A stretch of DNA of 64,000 nt from an uncultured Acetatifactor sp. (GTDB taxonomy: Bacteria; Bacillota; Clostridia; Lachnospirales; Lachnospiraceae), in contig CAJTPH010000022.1 in the NCBI GenBank assembly GCA_910578215.1, positions 1 to 64,000 on the forward strand, read 5' to 3'. Positions within the stretch are counted from its first letter, which is position 1. Each line of letters opens with the position of its first letter. Below are positions 53,504 to 62,740 of this stretch, piece after piece. The translations under genes and the position numbers were made by a program. The notes below the pieces were generated by a model. The model did not search any database. It was not told the DNA's origin and saw only the letters and a program-made list of their open reading frames with translations.

Positions 53504-54946
53504 ATGAAAAAGAAAATATTAATGTTTATCCTTGCAGGGGCGGCCCTGCTTATGGTCGGCTGCGGCAGGAAGAACCCGCTGGACCCCAGCAATCCTGTGT
53601 CGCTGACGGTATGGCACTATTACAACGGTACGCAGCAGGTGGCATTTAACGATCTTGTGAGAGAATTCAATGAAACCGTGGGCAAGGAGACAGGAATTTA
53701 TGTGCAGAGCTACGGTCAGGGTTCGGTGTCCGATCTGGAGGTTGCCGTGAGGGAATCCCTTGCGGGAAAGGTGGGGGCAAAGGAGATGCCGGATATTTTT
53801 TCCTCCTATGCGGATACGGCTTACGAGGTGGAGCAGGCGGGCGCGCTGGCGAACCTGTCCGATTATCTGACAAAGGATGAGCTGAAAAAATATATAACCT
53901 CTTACATAAACGAGGGCTGTATCGCCTCGGACGGCAGTCTGCGGATCTTCCCGGTGGCGAAGTCCACGGAAATCATGATGATAAACAAGACGGACTGGGA
54001 GGCCTTTTCAAACGCAACAGGGGCGTCCCTTGAAAGCCTGGCGACGATAGAGGGCGTTGCGGAGACGGCAAAGAGCTATTATGAGTGGACGGACAGCGCC
54101 ACGCCGGATATACCCAACGACGGAAAGGCATTTTACGGACGGGATGCCATGGCAAATTATTTCCTGATAGGCATGCGCCAGCTGGGAACGGAAATTTTTC
54201 AGGCAGACGGCGGGCAGGTGGTTTTGAATGTGCCCAGGGAGAGCGTAAGACGCCTTTGGGACAATTATTACGTGCCCATTGTCAAAGGGTATTTCGGCAA
54301 ATACGGCTCCTTCCGTTCGGACGATGTGAAGACGGGCGACCTGCTTGCCTATACCGGCTCTACCACATCGGCGATGTATTTTCCGGGCAAGGTTGAGCTT
54401 GACGACAGAAGCTATGAAATAGACTATATTGTCATGGGGGCTCCCGTTTTCGAGGGCGGCGAAAACTATGCCGTACAGCAGGGCGCGGGCATGGTTGTCA
54501 GCAAATCCGACGAGCTGCACGAATACGCCTCGGTGGAATTTTTGAAGTGGTTTACTCAGGCGGAAAACAATCTGCGCTTTGGAGGCGCGGCCGGCTATAT
54601 GCCGGTGCTTGAGGAGGCAAACAGTGTGGAAATGCTGGATAAGGTCATAGAGGATTATGAGGTGGCGGTTGCCAAGAAGACCTATGACTGCCTTACCTAC
54701 GCCTTTGAAAATATGGCGGATGTTCATTTCTATACGAACAAGAGCTTTAAGAACGGCTCCGGCGCGCGAAAGGTGCTGGAATATAATCTTTCGGATAAAG
54801 CGCAGGCAGACAGAAAGCTGGTGGAGGCGGCTCTTGCAGGCGGCGCGACCCTGGAGGAGGCATGCGCGCCCTATCTGACAGAGGAGGCCTTCGACGCATG
54901 GTACACGGAATTCTGTAATGCATTGAAGGAAGCGGCGGGAATTTAA
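53504..54946 (+). CDS. Extracellular solute-binding lipoprotein
   Basis: 480 residues. Lipobox LLMVGC at about residues 15-20, then a family 1 solute-binding fold (SLTVWHYYNGTQQVAFNDLV, MPDIFSSYADTAYEVE, FPVAKSTEIMMINKTDWEAF). Normally delivers a sugar to an ABC importer, but no permease or ATPase is encoded here; the next gene is a giant hybrid kinase. So it may deliver ligand to that sensor instead. A terminator-like stem (54969-54995) separates them partly. Confidence 0.85.
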   Translation: MKKKILMFILAGAALLMVGCGRKNPLDPSNPVSLTVWHYYNGTQQVAFNDLVREFNETVGKETGIYVQSYGQGSVSDLEVAVRESLAGKVGAKEMPDIFSSYADTAYEVEQAGALANLSDYLTKDELKKYITSYINEGCIASDGSLRIFPVAKSTEIMMINKTDWEAFSNATGASLESLATIEGVAETAKSYYEWTDSATPDIPNDGKAFYGRDAMANYFLIGMRQLGTEIFQADGGQVVLNVPRESVRRLWDNYYVPIVKGYFGKYGSFRSDDVKTGDLLAYTGSTTSAMYFPGKVELDDRSYEIDYIVMGAPVFEGGENYAVQQGAGMVVSKSDELHEYASVEFLKWFTQAENNLRFGGAAGYMPVLEEANSVEMLDKVIEDYEVAVAKKTYDCLTYAFENMADVHFYTNKSFKNGSGARKVLEYNLSDKAQADRKLVEAALAGGATLEEACAPYLTEEAFDAWYTEFCNALKEAAGI

Positions 54947-54968
54947 AACTGATAAAAGAATGAATGTG

Positions 54969-54995
54969 AAAGAGGGGCGTTTACGTACCCTCTTT
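54969..54995 (+). terminator. Stem-loop between the lipoprotein and kinase genes
   Basis: AAAGAGGG and CCCTCTTT pair, with an inner GCGT/ACGT, followed by TT. It could act as terminator or attenuator before the kinase gene. Confidence 0.6.
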
Positions 54996-55018
54996 TGAAG
55001 CGGGCGAGGGGTATAAAG

Positions 55019-58000
55019 TTGAAACGCGAAATAAAGCTGAAGAAAAGAAAGAAACATTCCATATTCAGAATGTTTTTAATTCCACTGATTGCGGTCATGC
55101 TGCTGCAGGGGCTTCTGACGCTGGGCACGCTGATAGGCAGGCAGTCTTTTCGTCTGATAAGGGACTATTCCGTAAACATGATGTCCAGAACAGTGGAAAA
55201 CAGAAAGGTTATTCTGGAAAATGATATGACCCAGCGCTGGGTGTCCGTCAGCGAGCAGAGATTTGATATCAACTCTAAGCTTGAGGATTTTCTGGCGGGC
55301 AGGCGCATCACCGTGGGACAGCTGCTGGAGTCTGAAAAGCTGCGTCAGGAATTTCTGGAGACCATCTTTCCCGGATGCCTTGAGGAGCTGCAGAATAACC
55401 TGACATCGGGAATTTTTGTGATACTGACAGGGCAGGACGGGCAGCCTGAGGCAGGGTATGAGGGCTTCTTTATCAGGGACTCCGACCCGGTATCCCGGTC
55501 GGTGAATTATACGGATATGCTTTTGGAAAGGGGAAATAAGAGGCTGTCAAGAGCCTTCAACATCCCGCTGGACACCTGCTGGACCACTAATTTTCACATG
55601 GATAGGCAGAGAAAGTCGGACCGGTTTTTTTATGAGCCTTGGCGGGCGGCGGAGGAGAACCCTGACGCGGACATGGGAGATCTGGGCTATTGGTCCGCTC
55701 CCTTTGTTCTTGAGGACGATCCCCAGGACTCCCACGAAATGATTACCTATTCCCTTCCGCTGCGTTATGACGATAAGGTCTACGGCGTCCTGGGAATAGA
55801 AGTCTCGCTCAGTCACCTGTACGATTATTTTCCGCTGACAGAGCTGAACGACGCAAGTAAGTCAGGCTACATGCTGGCGGTGGAGAATTCGGACGGAAGC
55901 TATTCGACGATTGCGGGAAAGGGCGTGCTGTACAACCAGATCGCCGTATACGGCAGGGATTTTGCCCTGCGCGGCACGGAAGACAACGGCCTGTACCGGG
56001 TAGAGGGCATAAAGCTGGATCAACAGAACATTTATGCGGTAAACTGCCCTCTGAAGCTGTTTGACAGCTATGCGCCGTATGACAATACGAAATGGGTCCT
56101 TCTTGGGCTGAATACGGAGAACGCGCTGTTCGGCATGTACCGCCAGCTCTATATGTGGGTGGTCACCGCTATTCTGGCAGGACTCCTCTTTGGTATTTTG
56201 GGCATTTATTTCAGCGTCAGGCATCTGACGAAGCCGATTCAGAAGCTGATGGGCTGTATCAGCAGAGGCCCCGCGGGACTGGAGAGCTTTCAGCCCTCCA
56301 ACATTCTGGAGGTCGACAAGCTGTATGATGTGGTGGTGGATCTGACCCGGAAGCAGAAGGAGACGGAAGACATTCTTCTGGAAGAAAAGGAGCGCTACCG
56401 CTTGGCTCTGGAAAGCTCCAGCGACACCTTTTTTTCTTACGACATACAGAAGCAGACGGTGGACGTTGTAAATTATCCTCCCCTGAACGGAAGATGGCAG
56501 TGCGGGGCCGCAGAGTTTATTGACCTGGCACGCATATATCAGGAGGACCGTCCTCTGATTGAGAGGCTGCTTCGGGACCTTCCCGAGAGGATTTCCGTCG
56601 AGCTCAGACTGTGGAATGACGAGAAGCAGGCTTATCAGTGGCGGGAGCTTTACGGCAATACCATAAGCGACCCCGAGGGGAATCGGCTGAAGCTGGTGGG
56701 AGCGGTCCGCAATATTCAGGAGCAGAAGGAGAGAGAGCTTGCACAAAAGGCAAGGATGGAAAGGGACAGCGTCACAGGTCTCTATGTGTATGCCGCAGGC
56801 AGGGAGCGCTTAACTCAGTGCCGCAGGGAGCATCCTCAGGGCGTCATGGTATACCTGTATCTGGAGAAGCTTCAGGAAATGAATGAGAGAAACGGCATCG
56901 TGTTTGGCGATATGATCCTGGAGCAGGTAGGAGACTGCCTGACGGAATGCTGCGGCAGGCTTGAGAAGAACTGCGGCGGACGGACAATCGCGTTCAGAGT
57001 CGACGGCAATGAGTTTGTGATATGGCTGGAAAGGCTGTCAAAGGAGCAGGCAGCGGATTTTGTGAAGGAATTTACGGATGCGGTTCACGCCCTGTTCGAC
57101 AAAGATATTTTTCAGCTGTATGTGCGCGCCGGAATGGCGGTGGCTGAGGGAACAGAGGAAAGCATGCTGCTGATGAGAAGGGCGAAGCTGGCCCAGCGTA
57201 TTGCGGGAGAGCGCACCTGCGCAGCCTGTTTGTCTTATGAGGAGCTGCCGGCGCAGGAGCCGGACAGTCTGCCCGAGGTCCAGGGCAAGCAGGTGATTTC
57301 CAACGATTACGGCAAGGATGTGAATCTTGCCACGCTGGCGCTGAATCTTTTTGGAAAGGGAGCGGACTTCCGGGCTCAGATGACCCTGATACTGCGCAAG
57401 ATCGGCAGCCACTACAATGCTTCGGATGTGCTGACTACCATTATTCGGCCGGATTTTTATTCCAATTATCTGGAATATCAATGGCACCGTGAAGCCGCTC
57501 CCCTGACGGAGCCCGTGAGTCAGTACACGGACGGGGAGTGGAGGGCATTTCAGGAATGGCTGGAACAGACGCCGCTGCGTTCGTTTACGGCACAGGACAG
57601 CCATATGGAGGCGCTTCAAAAGTTCCTGAGCATTTCCGGGGGACAGTACGGAATTGCCCTGCCTATGTACGACAGCGGAAATTATATGGGAAATATGTGT
57701 ATTCTGGGTGTGGAGCCCTCTTTCCTGGAGGATGGGGAGGAGCGGCAGAAGCTCGCGGAGCTGGGAAGCGTAATTCAGAGCCAGCTGAACCAGAAGCAGC
57801 ATGACCTTGCCAGCAAGGCGAAGTCCGATTTCCTGTCCCGTATGAGCCATGAGATACGGACGCCCTTAAACGGAATTATGGGTATGACGGCCATTGCCCT
57901 TCAGGGGGAGCAGAGCAGGGAGAGGATGCTGGACTGCCTGAATAAGATACAGGATTCTTCAAAGTATCTTCTGGGGCTTATCAACGATATTCTGGATATG

Positions 58001-58933
58001 TCCAAGATCGAGAGCGGAAAAATGCATCTGGAGCCCCAGGACTTTGACATACAGGAGATGATCGGAACCATCAGGGAGCTGGTTCTTCCGCAGATGGAGG
58101 CAAAGCATATCGAGTATGTTCAGGATGTCCGGCTGGACCATCGGTGGTTTATGGGAGACAGGCTGCGGATCAGCCAGGTGCTGATCAATTTGCTTGGAAA
58201 CGCTTCCAAGTTTACGCCGGAGAACGGAAGGGTCACGCTGACTGTCCGGGAGAGCGCCGCCCAGGGCGCCAGACCCAACGTGTACTTTGCGGTGCAGGAT
58301 AACGGCATGGGCATAGGCAAGGAGGACCAGAAAAGGGTGTTCCGCTCCTTTGAACAGGCGGCGGGCGCAAATACCGTGTCAAAGGGTACGGGGCTGGGGC
58401 TGTCTATCAGCAGCCGGCTTGTCCAGATGATGGGCAGCGCCATCAAGCTGGAGAGCGAGCTTGGAAAGGGAAGCTGCTTCAGCTTTGAGATTCCTCTGGA
58501 GACGGGCCAGGGCGTGTCGGAGGACCGGGAGGAGGAAAGCTTTTCGTTTGAAGGCTACCGGGTGCTTGTGGTGGAGGACAACGAGCTGAATTCGGAGATT
58601 GCCTGCTGCCTGCTGGAGGACAGCGGCTTTAGCGTGGACTGCGTATTTGACGGCGCGCAGGCGGTGGAGAGAATCAAGACCACCGAGCCCGGCACATATG
58701 ACGTGATTTTGATGGATATTATGATGCCGGTGATGGACGGCCTGGATGCCACCCGTGCCATCAGGGCCATGAGCCGGGAGGACTGCCGCAGGATTCCCAT
58801 AGTGGCAATGTCGGCAAACGCCTTTGACGACGATCTGAAAAAGTCGGTGGAGTGCGGCATGAACGGCCACCTGTCCAAGCCCGTGGAGGTAGAAAAGCTC
58901 TTTAAAATGCTTAAATCCATACTGAGCGGCTGA
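55019..58933 (+). CDS. Giant hybrid sensor histidine kinase
   Basis: 1304 residues from TTG 55019 (GAGGGG 7 bases upstream; an upstream TTG at 54995 lies in a terminator stem). Transmembrane segments at about 15-40 and 378-398 frame an extracellular dCache-like domain. Then HAMP (about 400-450), PAS-like (about 455-580), a degenerate GGDEF domain (VDGNEF near 660 instead of GGDEF), a GAF-like region, the DHp with MSHEIRTPLNGI (His near 944), HATPase (NLLGNASKF, GTGLGLSIS), and a receiver (VVEDNELN, acceptor Asp near 1231 in LMDIMMPVMDG, final Lys in LSKPVEV). No separate regulator is adjacent. It probably senses the ligand of the preceding lipoprotein. Confidence 0.88.
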   Translation: MKREIKLKKRKKHSIFRMFLIPLIAVMLLQGLLTLGTLIGRQSFRLIRDYSVNMMSRTVENRKVILENDMTQRWVSVSEQRFDINSKLEDFLAGRRITVGQLLESEKLRQEFLETIFPGCLEELQNNLTSGIFVILTGQDGQPEAGYEGFFIRDSDPVSRSVNYTDMLLERGNKRLSRAFNIPLDTCWTTNFHMDRQRKSDRFFYEPWRAAEENPDADMGDLGYWSAPFVLEDDPQDSHEMITYSLPLRYDDKVYGVLGIEVSLSHLYDYFPLTELNDASKSGYMLAVENSDGSYSTIAGKGVLYNQIAVYGRDFALRGTEDNGLYRVEGIKLDQQNIYAVNCPLKLFDSYAPYDNTKWVLLGLNTENALFGMYRQLYMWVVTAILAGLLFGILGIYFSVRHLTKPIQKLMGCISRGPAGLESFQPSNILEVDKLYDVVVDLTRKQKETEDILLEEKERYRLALESSSDTFFSYDIQKQTVDVVNYPPLNGRWQCGAAEFIDLARIYQEDRPLIERLLRDLPERISVELRLWNDEKQAYQWRELYGNTISDPEGNRLKLVGAVRNIQEQKERELAQKARMERDSVTGLYVYAAGRERLTQCRREHPQGVMVYLYLEKLQEMNERNGIVFGDMILEQVGDCLTECCGRLEKNCGGRTIAFRVDGNEFVIWLERLSKEQAADFVKEFTDAVHALFDKDIFQLYVRAGMAVAEGTEESMLLMRRAKLAQRIAGERTCAACLSYEELPAQEPDSLPEVQGKQVISNDYGKDVNLATLALNLFGKGADFRAQMTLILRKIGSHYNASDVLTTIIRPDFYSNYLEYQWHREAAPLTEPVSQYTDGEWRAFQEWLEQTPLRSFTAQDSHMEALQKFLSISGGQYGIALPMYDSGNYMGNMCILGVEPSFLEDGEERQKLAELGSVIQSQLNQKQHDLASKAKSDFLSRMSHEIRTPLNGIMGMTAIALQGEQSRERMLDCLNKIQDSSKYLLGLINDILDMSKIESGKMHLEPQDFDIQEMIGTIRELVLPQMEAKHIEYVQDVRLDHRWFMGDRLRISQVLINLLGNASKFTPENGRVTLTVRESAAQGARPNVYFAVQDNGMGIGKEDQKRVFRSFEQAAGANTVSKGTGLGLSISSRLVQMMGSAIKLESELGKGSCFSFEIPLETGQGVSEDREEESFSFEGYRVLVVEDNELNSEIACCLLEDSGFSVDCVFDGAQAVERIKTTEPGTYDVILMDIMMPVMDGLDATRAIRAMSREDCRRIPIVAMSANAFDDDLKKSVECGMNGHLSKPVEVEKLFKMLKSILSG

Positions 58934-58954
58934 AAGTAAGTATAAAGGCAGTAT

Positions 58955-59080
58955 AAATGCCCTCTTTTTGCACATTCTATAATGATTCAAAATGATGCCA
59001 AACTGTGAAAAGCATCCGGCAGGAGCTTATTCGCCTTTGGGTTTTGAAATAATTTTAAGAATGTGCAAAAGGGGGCATTT
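58955..59080. repeat. 23-24 bp inverted repeat flanking spoVAA leader
   Basis: AAATGCCCTCTTTTTGCACATTCT (58955-58978) and AGAATGTGCAAAAGGGGGCATTT (59058-59080) are near-perfect reverse complements, 79 bases apart. The right arm contains the GGGGG ribosome binding site of spoVAA. Confidence 0.85.
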
Positions 59081-59082
59081 TT

Positions 59083-59709
59083 ATGTCCAATACGACGGTT
59101 TACCTGAAATGTGACAGAAATATTGAAGTCCTGGTGCAGGACGTGTTTATGAGCGATATGGGGGAGGTGCGCTGCAGCGATAAGGCCGTCTGCGCAAGGC
59201 TTAAGGCGCTGAAGGTACACCACTTCCCAAAAGAGGGCCAAAAACGGTGCGTTATAAGCTCGCTGAAGCTGGTGGAGCTGATGGAGAATGAGTGCCCCAA
59301 TATCAGTGTGCAGATTGTAGGTGAGCCGGACGTCCTGGTGGAATGGGTCAATGTAGATAAACGAAAAACCTGGCTGAGATGGTTCAAGGTCGTCTTTGTC
59401 TGTCTGGTAAGCTTTTTTGGAACCGCTTTTACCATCATGGCATATCATAACGACGTGGGTATCAACGATGTGTTCACGGAGATTTACAAGATGGTCATGA
59501 ACAGGGAGCCGCAGGGTCTGAATGCCCTGGAGGTGTCTTATTCCGTGGGGCTTGCCGCGGGTATTATCATATTCTTTAACCATGTGGGCGGCAGAAGGAT
59601 TACCAAGGACCCCACCCCTATTGAGGTGGCAATGAGAAACTATGAGGAGGACGTTGACAAGGCTCTCATCGCCACCGCAGAGCGGGAGGGTAAGGAGGAT
59701 GCCCCGTGA
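59083..59709 (+). CDS. spoVAA: Stage V sporulation protein AA
   Basis: 208 residues. N-terminal soluble domain of about 95 residues, then two membrane segments with the SpoVAA pattern: FTIMAYHNDVGINDVFTEIY, SYSVGLAAGIIIFFNH, DPTPIEVAMRNYEEDVD. The distance to the GGGGG ribosome binding site is 7-8 bases. Part of the dipicolinic acid uptake/release system of spores, here separated from spoVAB and spoVAC. Confidence 0.92.
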   Translation: MSNTTVYLKCDRNIEVLVQDVFMSDMGEVRCSDKAVCARLKALKVHHFPKEGQKRCVISSLKLVELMENECPNISVQIVGEPDVLVEWVNVDKRKTWLRWFKVVFVCLVSFFGTAFTIMAYHNDVGINDVFTEIYKMVMNREPQGLNALEVSYSVGLAAGIIIFFNHVGGRRITKDPTPIEVAMRNYEEDVDKALIATAEREGKEDAP

Positions 59710-59740
59710 CATGGGCTTAAGCCGAATGCCATGTCACGGG
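59703..59740. terminator. Strong hairpin between convergent spoVAA and reductase genes
   Basis: CCCGTGACATGG and CCATGTCACGGG, perfect 12-base arms, 14-base loop. No T run, so possibly a transcription barrier only. Confidence 0.6.
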
Positions 59741-59751
59741 TGGTCTTAACC

Positions 59752-60741
59752 TCAGCCAAGTATCTGGTCGATCTGTTTTCTTTCCTCCTCGCTGAAGGAA
59801 GTGTTTCCAACCATGCCGATATTGTCCAGAATCTGAGAGGGACGGGATGCGCCGATCAGCACGCTTGTTATGTCTCCGTCGCGCAGAATCCATGCCAGCG
59901 CCATCTGCGCAAGGCTCTGTCCCCGCTCCTTTGCCAGCGCCCCCAGCTTTCTCACCTTGTCAAGGGTTTCCTCATTGACCGCATTCTCCTTCAGGAAACG
60001 CCCGTCCCTGCGGATACGGCTGTCCTCCGGAATCCCGTTGATATAGCGGTCGGTGAGCAGTCCCTGGGCAAGAGGGCAGAAGGTGATGATGCCGATGCCG
60101 TGCGCCGCCGCGTAGTCCTTCAGGCCGTCCTTTTCGATGTCCCGGACAAACATGGAGTACTTTCTCTGATTGATGATAAAGGGAGTGCCCATTTCCTTAA
60201 ACAGCTGTGCGATGGCAATGGTCTGCTCCTTATTGTAATTGGAAATACCGATATAGAGAGCCTTGCCGCTTCTCACGATCTGATCCAGCGCTCCTGCCGT
60301 CTCCTCCAGAGGAGTTTTGGGGTCGGGCCTGTGATGATAATAAATATCCACATAATCCAGCCCCATGCGCTTTAAGCTCTGGTCAAGGCTTGCGATCAGA
60401 TATTTTCTGCTGCCCCAGTTCCCGTAAGGGCCGGGCCACATATCATAGCCTGCCTTGGTGGAAATCACCAGCTCGTCGCGGTATTCCCCCAGACCCTTCT
60501 CCAGGATCTTTCCGAAATTTTCCTCGGCTGCGCCGGACACGGGACCATAGTTGTTCGCAAGGTCAAAATGTGTGATGCCATTGTCGAAGGCCGTGCGGCA
60601 CATAGCCTCCATGGTGTCAAAATTGCCGTTGGAGCCGAAATTGTGCCACAGTCCCAGCGAAACGGCAGGCAGCAATAGCCCGCTGTCCCCACAGCGGTTA
60701 TACTGCATGGAATCATATCTCTTTTCGTCTGCGATATACAT
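59752..60741 (-). CDS. Aldo/keto reductase (YghZ-like)
   Basis: 329 residues. NADPH-dependent reductase, TIM barrel: catalytic Asp and Tyr in FDLANNYGP, Lys in VISTKAGYDMWPGPYG, His in YYHHRPDP, C-terminal LIGASRPSQI. The MWPGPYG segment and length match the L-glyceraldehyde 3-phosphate reductase group (YghZ). AGGAGG precedes the ATG at 60741. Its promoter has the 19-base spacer and palindrome of MerR-controlled genes; a MerR gene lies 2 kb away. Confidence 0.93.
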   Translation of the reverse strand: MYIADEKRYDSMQYNRCGDSGLLLPAVSLGLWHNFGSNGNFDTMEAMCRTAFDNGITHFDLANNYGPVSGAAEENFGKILEKGLGEYRDELVISTKAGYDMWPGPYGNWGSRKYLIASLDQSLKRMGLDYVDIYYHHRPDPKTPLEETAGALDQIVRSGKALYIGISNYNKEQTIAIAQLFKEMGTPFIINQRKYSMFVRDIEKDGLKDYAAAHGIGIITFCPLAQGLLTDRYINGIPEDSRIRRDGRFLKENAVNEETLDKVRKLGALAKERGQSLAQMALAWILRDGDITSVLIGASRPSQILDNIGMVGNTSFSEEERKQIDQILG

Positions 60742-60791
60742 AGATTACCTCCTGAAATATAATGCGCTAAGATCAAACTGCTTCTTTACAA

Positions 60792-60822
60792 ATCATAACA
60801 CTTCAAGTACACTTGAAGTCAA
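60792..60822 (-). promoter_or_regulatory. MerR-type promoter of the aldo/keto reductase
   Basis: On the minus strand: TTGACT (60822-60817), 19-base spacer, TATGAT (60797-60792). The spacer and -35 hold ACTTCAAGT-GT-ACTTGAAGT (60800-60819), a palindrome with 9-base arms. A long 19-base spacer over a palindrome is the hallmark of promoters twisted open by MerR regulators. Confidence 0.8.
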
Positions 60823-60847
60823 GAACTTTTTTAGTAGGAGGCGGAAC

Positions 60848-61873
60848 ATGGACTTTAAGCAGCTGATGAACACACCCGAATATGATTTCCTGCGCGACAA
60901 TCCCAGGCTCGGAAAGCGTATTATACTGCTTGGAATCGGCGGAAGCTATGCATATGGCACAGAGAATGAAAACAGCGACATCGATTTCAGGGGGATTACG
61001 CTGAACCTACCCTCCGATATACTGGGATTAACGGAATTTGAGCAGTATATAGACCAGCATACGGATACGGTTATCTATTCCTTTAATAAGATCATACGGC
61101 TGCTGCTGGAATGCAATCCCAATACCATAGAGCTGCTGGGGCTTGACGAGGGGCAATACCTGATCAAAGATCCTGTAGGGCAGGAGCTGCTGGACAGAAA
61201 AACTCTTTTCCTGTCAAAGAGGGCGGCAAAAAGCTTCGGAGGCTATGCGGGAACCCAGCTAAGAAGGCTGCAGAATGCCATTGCCAGGGATTCTCTGCCT
61301 CAGAGCGAGCGTGAACGGCATATTTACAATTCCGTGAAAAATGCGCTGGAGGATTTCAGGCGAAGGAACGCCATGCTCGATCAGGGGAATATCAAAATTT
61401 ATATCGACGATTCGGACAATCCGGATTTTGAGACGGAAATATTTATCGACGCCGAATATAAGCATCTGCCCCTTCGGGATTACAAAAACATGCTTGGCGC
61501 CATGAACAGTGTGATAAGAGATTATGACAGGATCGGAAAACGAAACAGGAAGAAGGACGATAATCATTTAAATAAGCATGCAATGCATCTCATAAGGCTC
61601 TTTATGATGGCAGTGGATATTCTGGAAAAAGGCGAGATCAGGACCCACAGGACAGACGACTTTGAGCTGTTAAAACAGATAAGGAGAGGGGATTTCCAGA
61701 AGGAGGATAAAACGTTTTCGGAGGAGTTTTACAATATGCTTGCATACTATGAGTCCAGACTGGAAAAGGCGGTGCAAAAAAGCGCCTTGCCTGACAATCC
61801 TGACATGGAGCAGGTCGGGCGCTTCGTAGAGTATGTAAACCGAAGGGCAATAGATTTAGAAGCGGGCAGATAG
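60848..61873 (+). CDS. RlaP-like nucleotidyltransferase 1
   Basis: 341 residues. Polymerase beta-type nucleotidyltransferase of the RlaP (PF10127-like) kind: GIGGSYAYGTENENSDIDFRG holds the GS and DxD catalytic motifs; later HLIRLFMMAVDILEKGEI. GGAGG lies 7 bases before ATG 60848. Adjacent to a second, related gene. RlaP proteins were named from association with RNA repair; no ligase is present here and the substrate is unknown. Confidence 0.82.
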   Translation: MDFKQLMNTPEYDFLRDNPRLGKRIILLGIGGSYAYGTENENSDIDFRGITLNLPSDILGLTEFEQYIDQHTDTVIYSFNKIIRLLLECNPNTIELLGLDEGQYLIKDPVGQELLDRKTLFLSKRAAKSFGGYAGTQLRRLQNAIARDSLPQSERERHIYNSVKNALEDFRRRNAMLDQGNIKIYIDDSDNPDFETEIFIDAEYKHLPLRDYKNMLGAMNSVIRDYDRIGKRNRKKDDNHLNKHAMHLIRLFMMAVDILEKGEIRTHRTDDFELLKQIRRGDFQKEDKTFSEEFYNMLAYYESRLEKAVQKSALPDNPDMEQVGRFVEYVNRRAIDLEAGR

Positions 61874-61881
61874 GAGTTAAT
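61862..61881 (+). repeat. 20-bp direct repeat at the end of nucleotidyltransferase 1
   Basis: GCGGGCAGATAGGAGTTAAT; its TAG is the stop codon of nucleotidyltransferase 1. An identical copy at 61926-61945 forms the ribosome binding site of the next gene. Confidence 0.85.
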
Positions 61882-61915
61882 GTGAAGAAGATCATTTCAC
61901 AATCCTGATATGAGA

Positions 61916-61945
61916 GCCCGCTTTAGCGGGCAGATAGGAGTTAAT
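61916..61945 (+). repeat. Hairpin-RBS element family B, copy before nucleotidyltransferase 2
   Basis: GCCCGC-TTTA-GCGGGC followed by AGATAGGAG and the ATG. Preceded by TTTCACAATCCTGATA, which recurs at 62741. Confidence 0.7.
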
Positions 61946-61947
61946 TT

Positions 61948-62721
61948 ATGGAGCAGGGAGATATTAAAAAACAGATTTTGGATAAGCTGGAAGAAATCGA
62001 GACAAGGGAAAATGTTAGAGTTCTTTATGCGGTGGAGTCGGGCAGCCGGGCATGGGGCGTGGAATCGCCGGACAGTGATTACGATGTGCGGTTTATTTAT
62101 CTGCGGCCAAAGGACGATTACCTGCGGCTGGATGAGATAAGAGATGTTATTGAGTGGCAGCTCGACGATATTTTGGATATAAACGGATGGGATATAAAGA
62201 AGACTCTGATACAGTTCCATAAGGGAAACGCCACTCTGTTTGAGTGGGCCAACTCGCCGGTGGTTTATAAAACCACCGCATTATGGCAGGGAATTTACGA
62301 GGAATGCAGACGGTATTTTTCCAGGAAGGCGTCATTATGCCATTATTACGGAACCGCAAAGAGCACATATGAGCAATATCTCACACAGGAACAGGTAAGA
62401 TACAAGAAATATGTATATGCGTTAAGACCGCTGCTGGCATGCAGGTATATCGATGAGAACGGCTCCGTTCCGCCCGTCAGCTTTGAGGAGCTGCTTGAGC
62501 AGAAGCTGGAAGGCGGATTATATAATGAGATTATGAGAATGCTGGAAATAAAGGCTCAGAGCGGCGAAAAAGCGTTAAATCCCCGAATGCCGCAGATTCA
62601 TCAATATATTGAGGATGAAATTGAAAGGTATGCGGTTCTTTCACGAACGGTGCAGGAAGACAGAAATCCGGACTGGAATATTCTGAACAGGATATACCGG
62701 AAGGTATGCGTGGGCGAATAG
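61948..62721 (+). CDS. RlaP-like nucleotidyltransferase 2
   Basis: 257 residues. ESGSRAWGVESPDSDYDVRF gives the GS and DxD motifs of the polymerase beta superfamily; then FEWANSPVVYK and KYVYALRPLLACRYI, typical of PF10127-like proteins. Distantly related to the gene just upstream, with different middle and C-terminal parts. GATAGGAG lies 7 bases before the ATG and belongs to a repeated hairpin element. Role unknown. Confidence 0.85.
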   Translation: MEQGDIKKQILDKLEEIETRENVRVLYAVESGSRAWGVESPDSDYDVRFIYLRPKDDYLRLDEIRDVIEWQLDDILDINGWDIKKTLIQFHKGNATLFEWANSPVVYKTTALWQGIYEECRRYFSRKASLCHYYGTAKSTYEQYLTQEQVRYKKYVYALRPLLACRYIDENGSVPPVSFEELLEQKLEGGLYNEIMRMLEIKAQSGEKALNPRMPQIHQYIEDEIERYAVLSRTVQEDRNPDWNILNRIYRKVCVGE

Positions 62722-62740
62722 ACAGAGTCGGAAGAAATAC

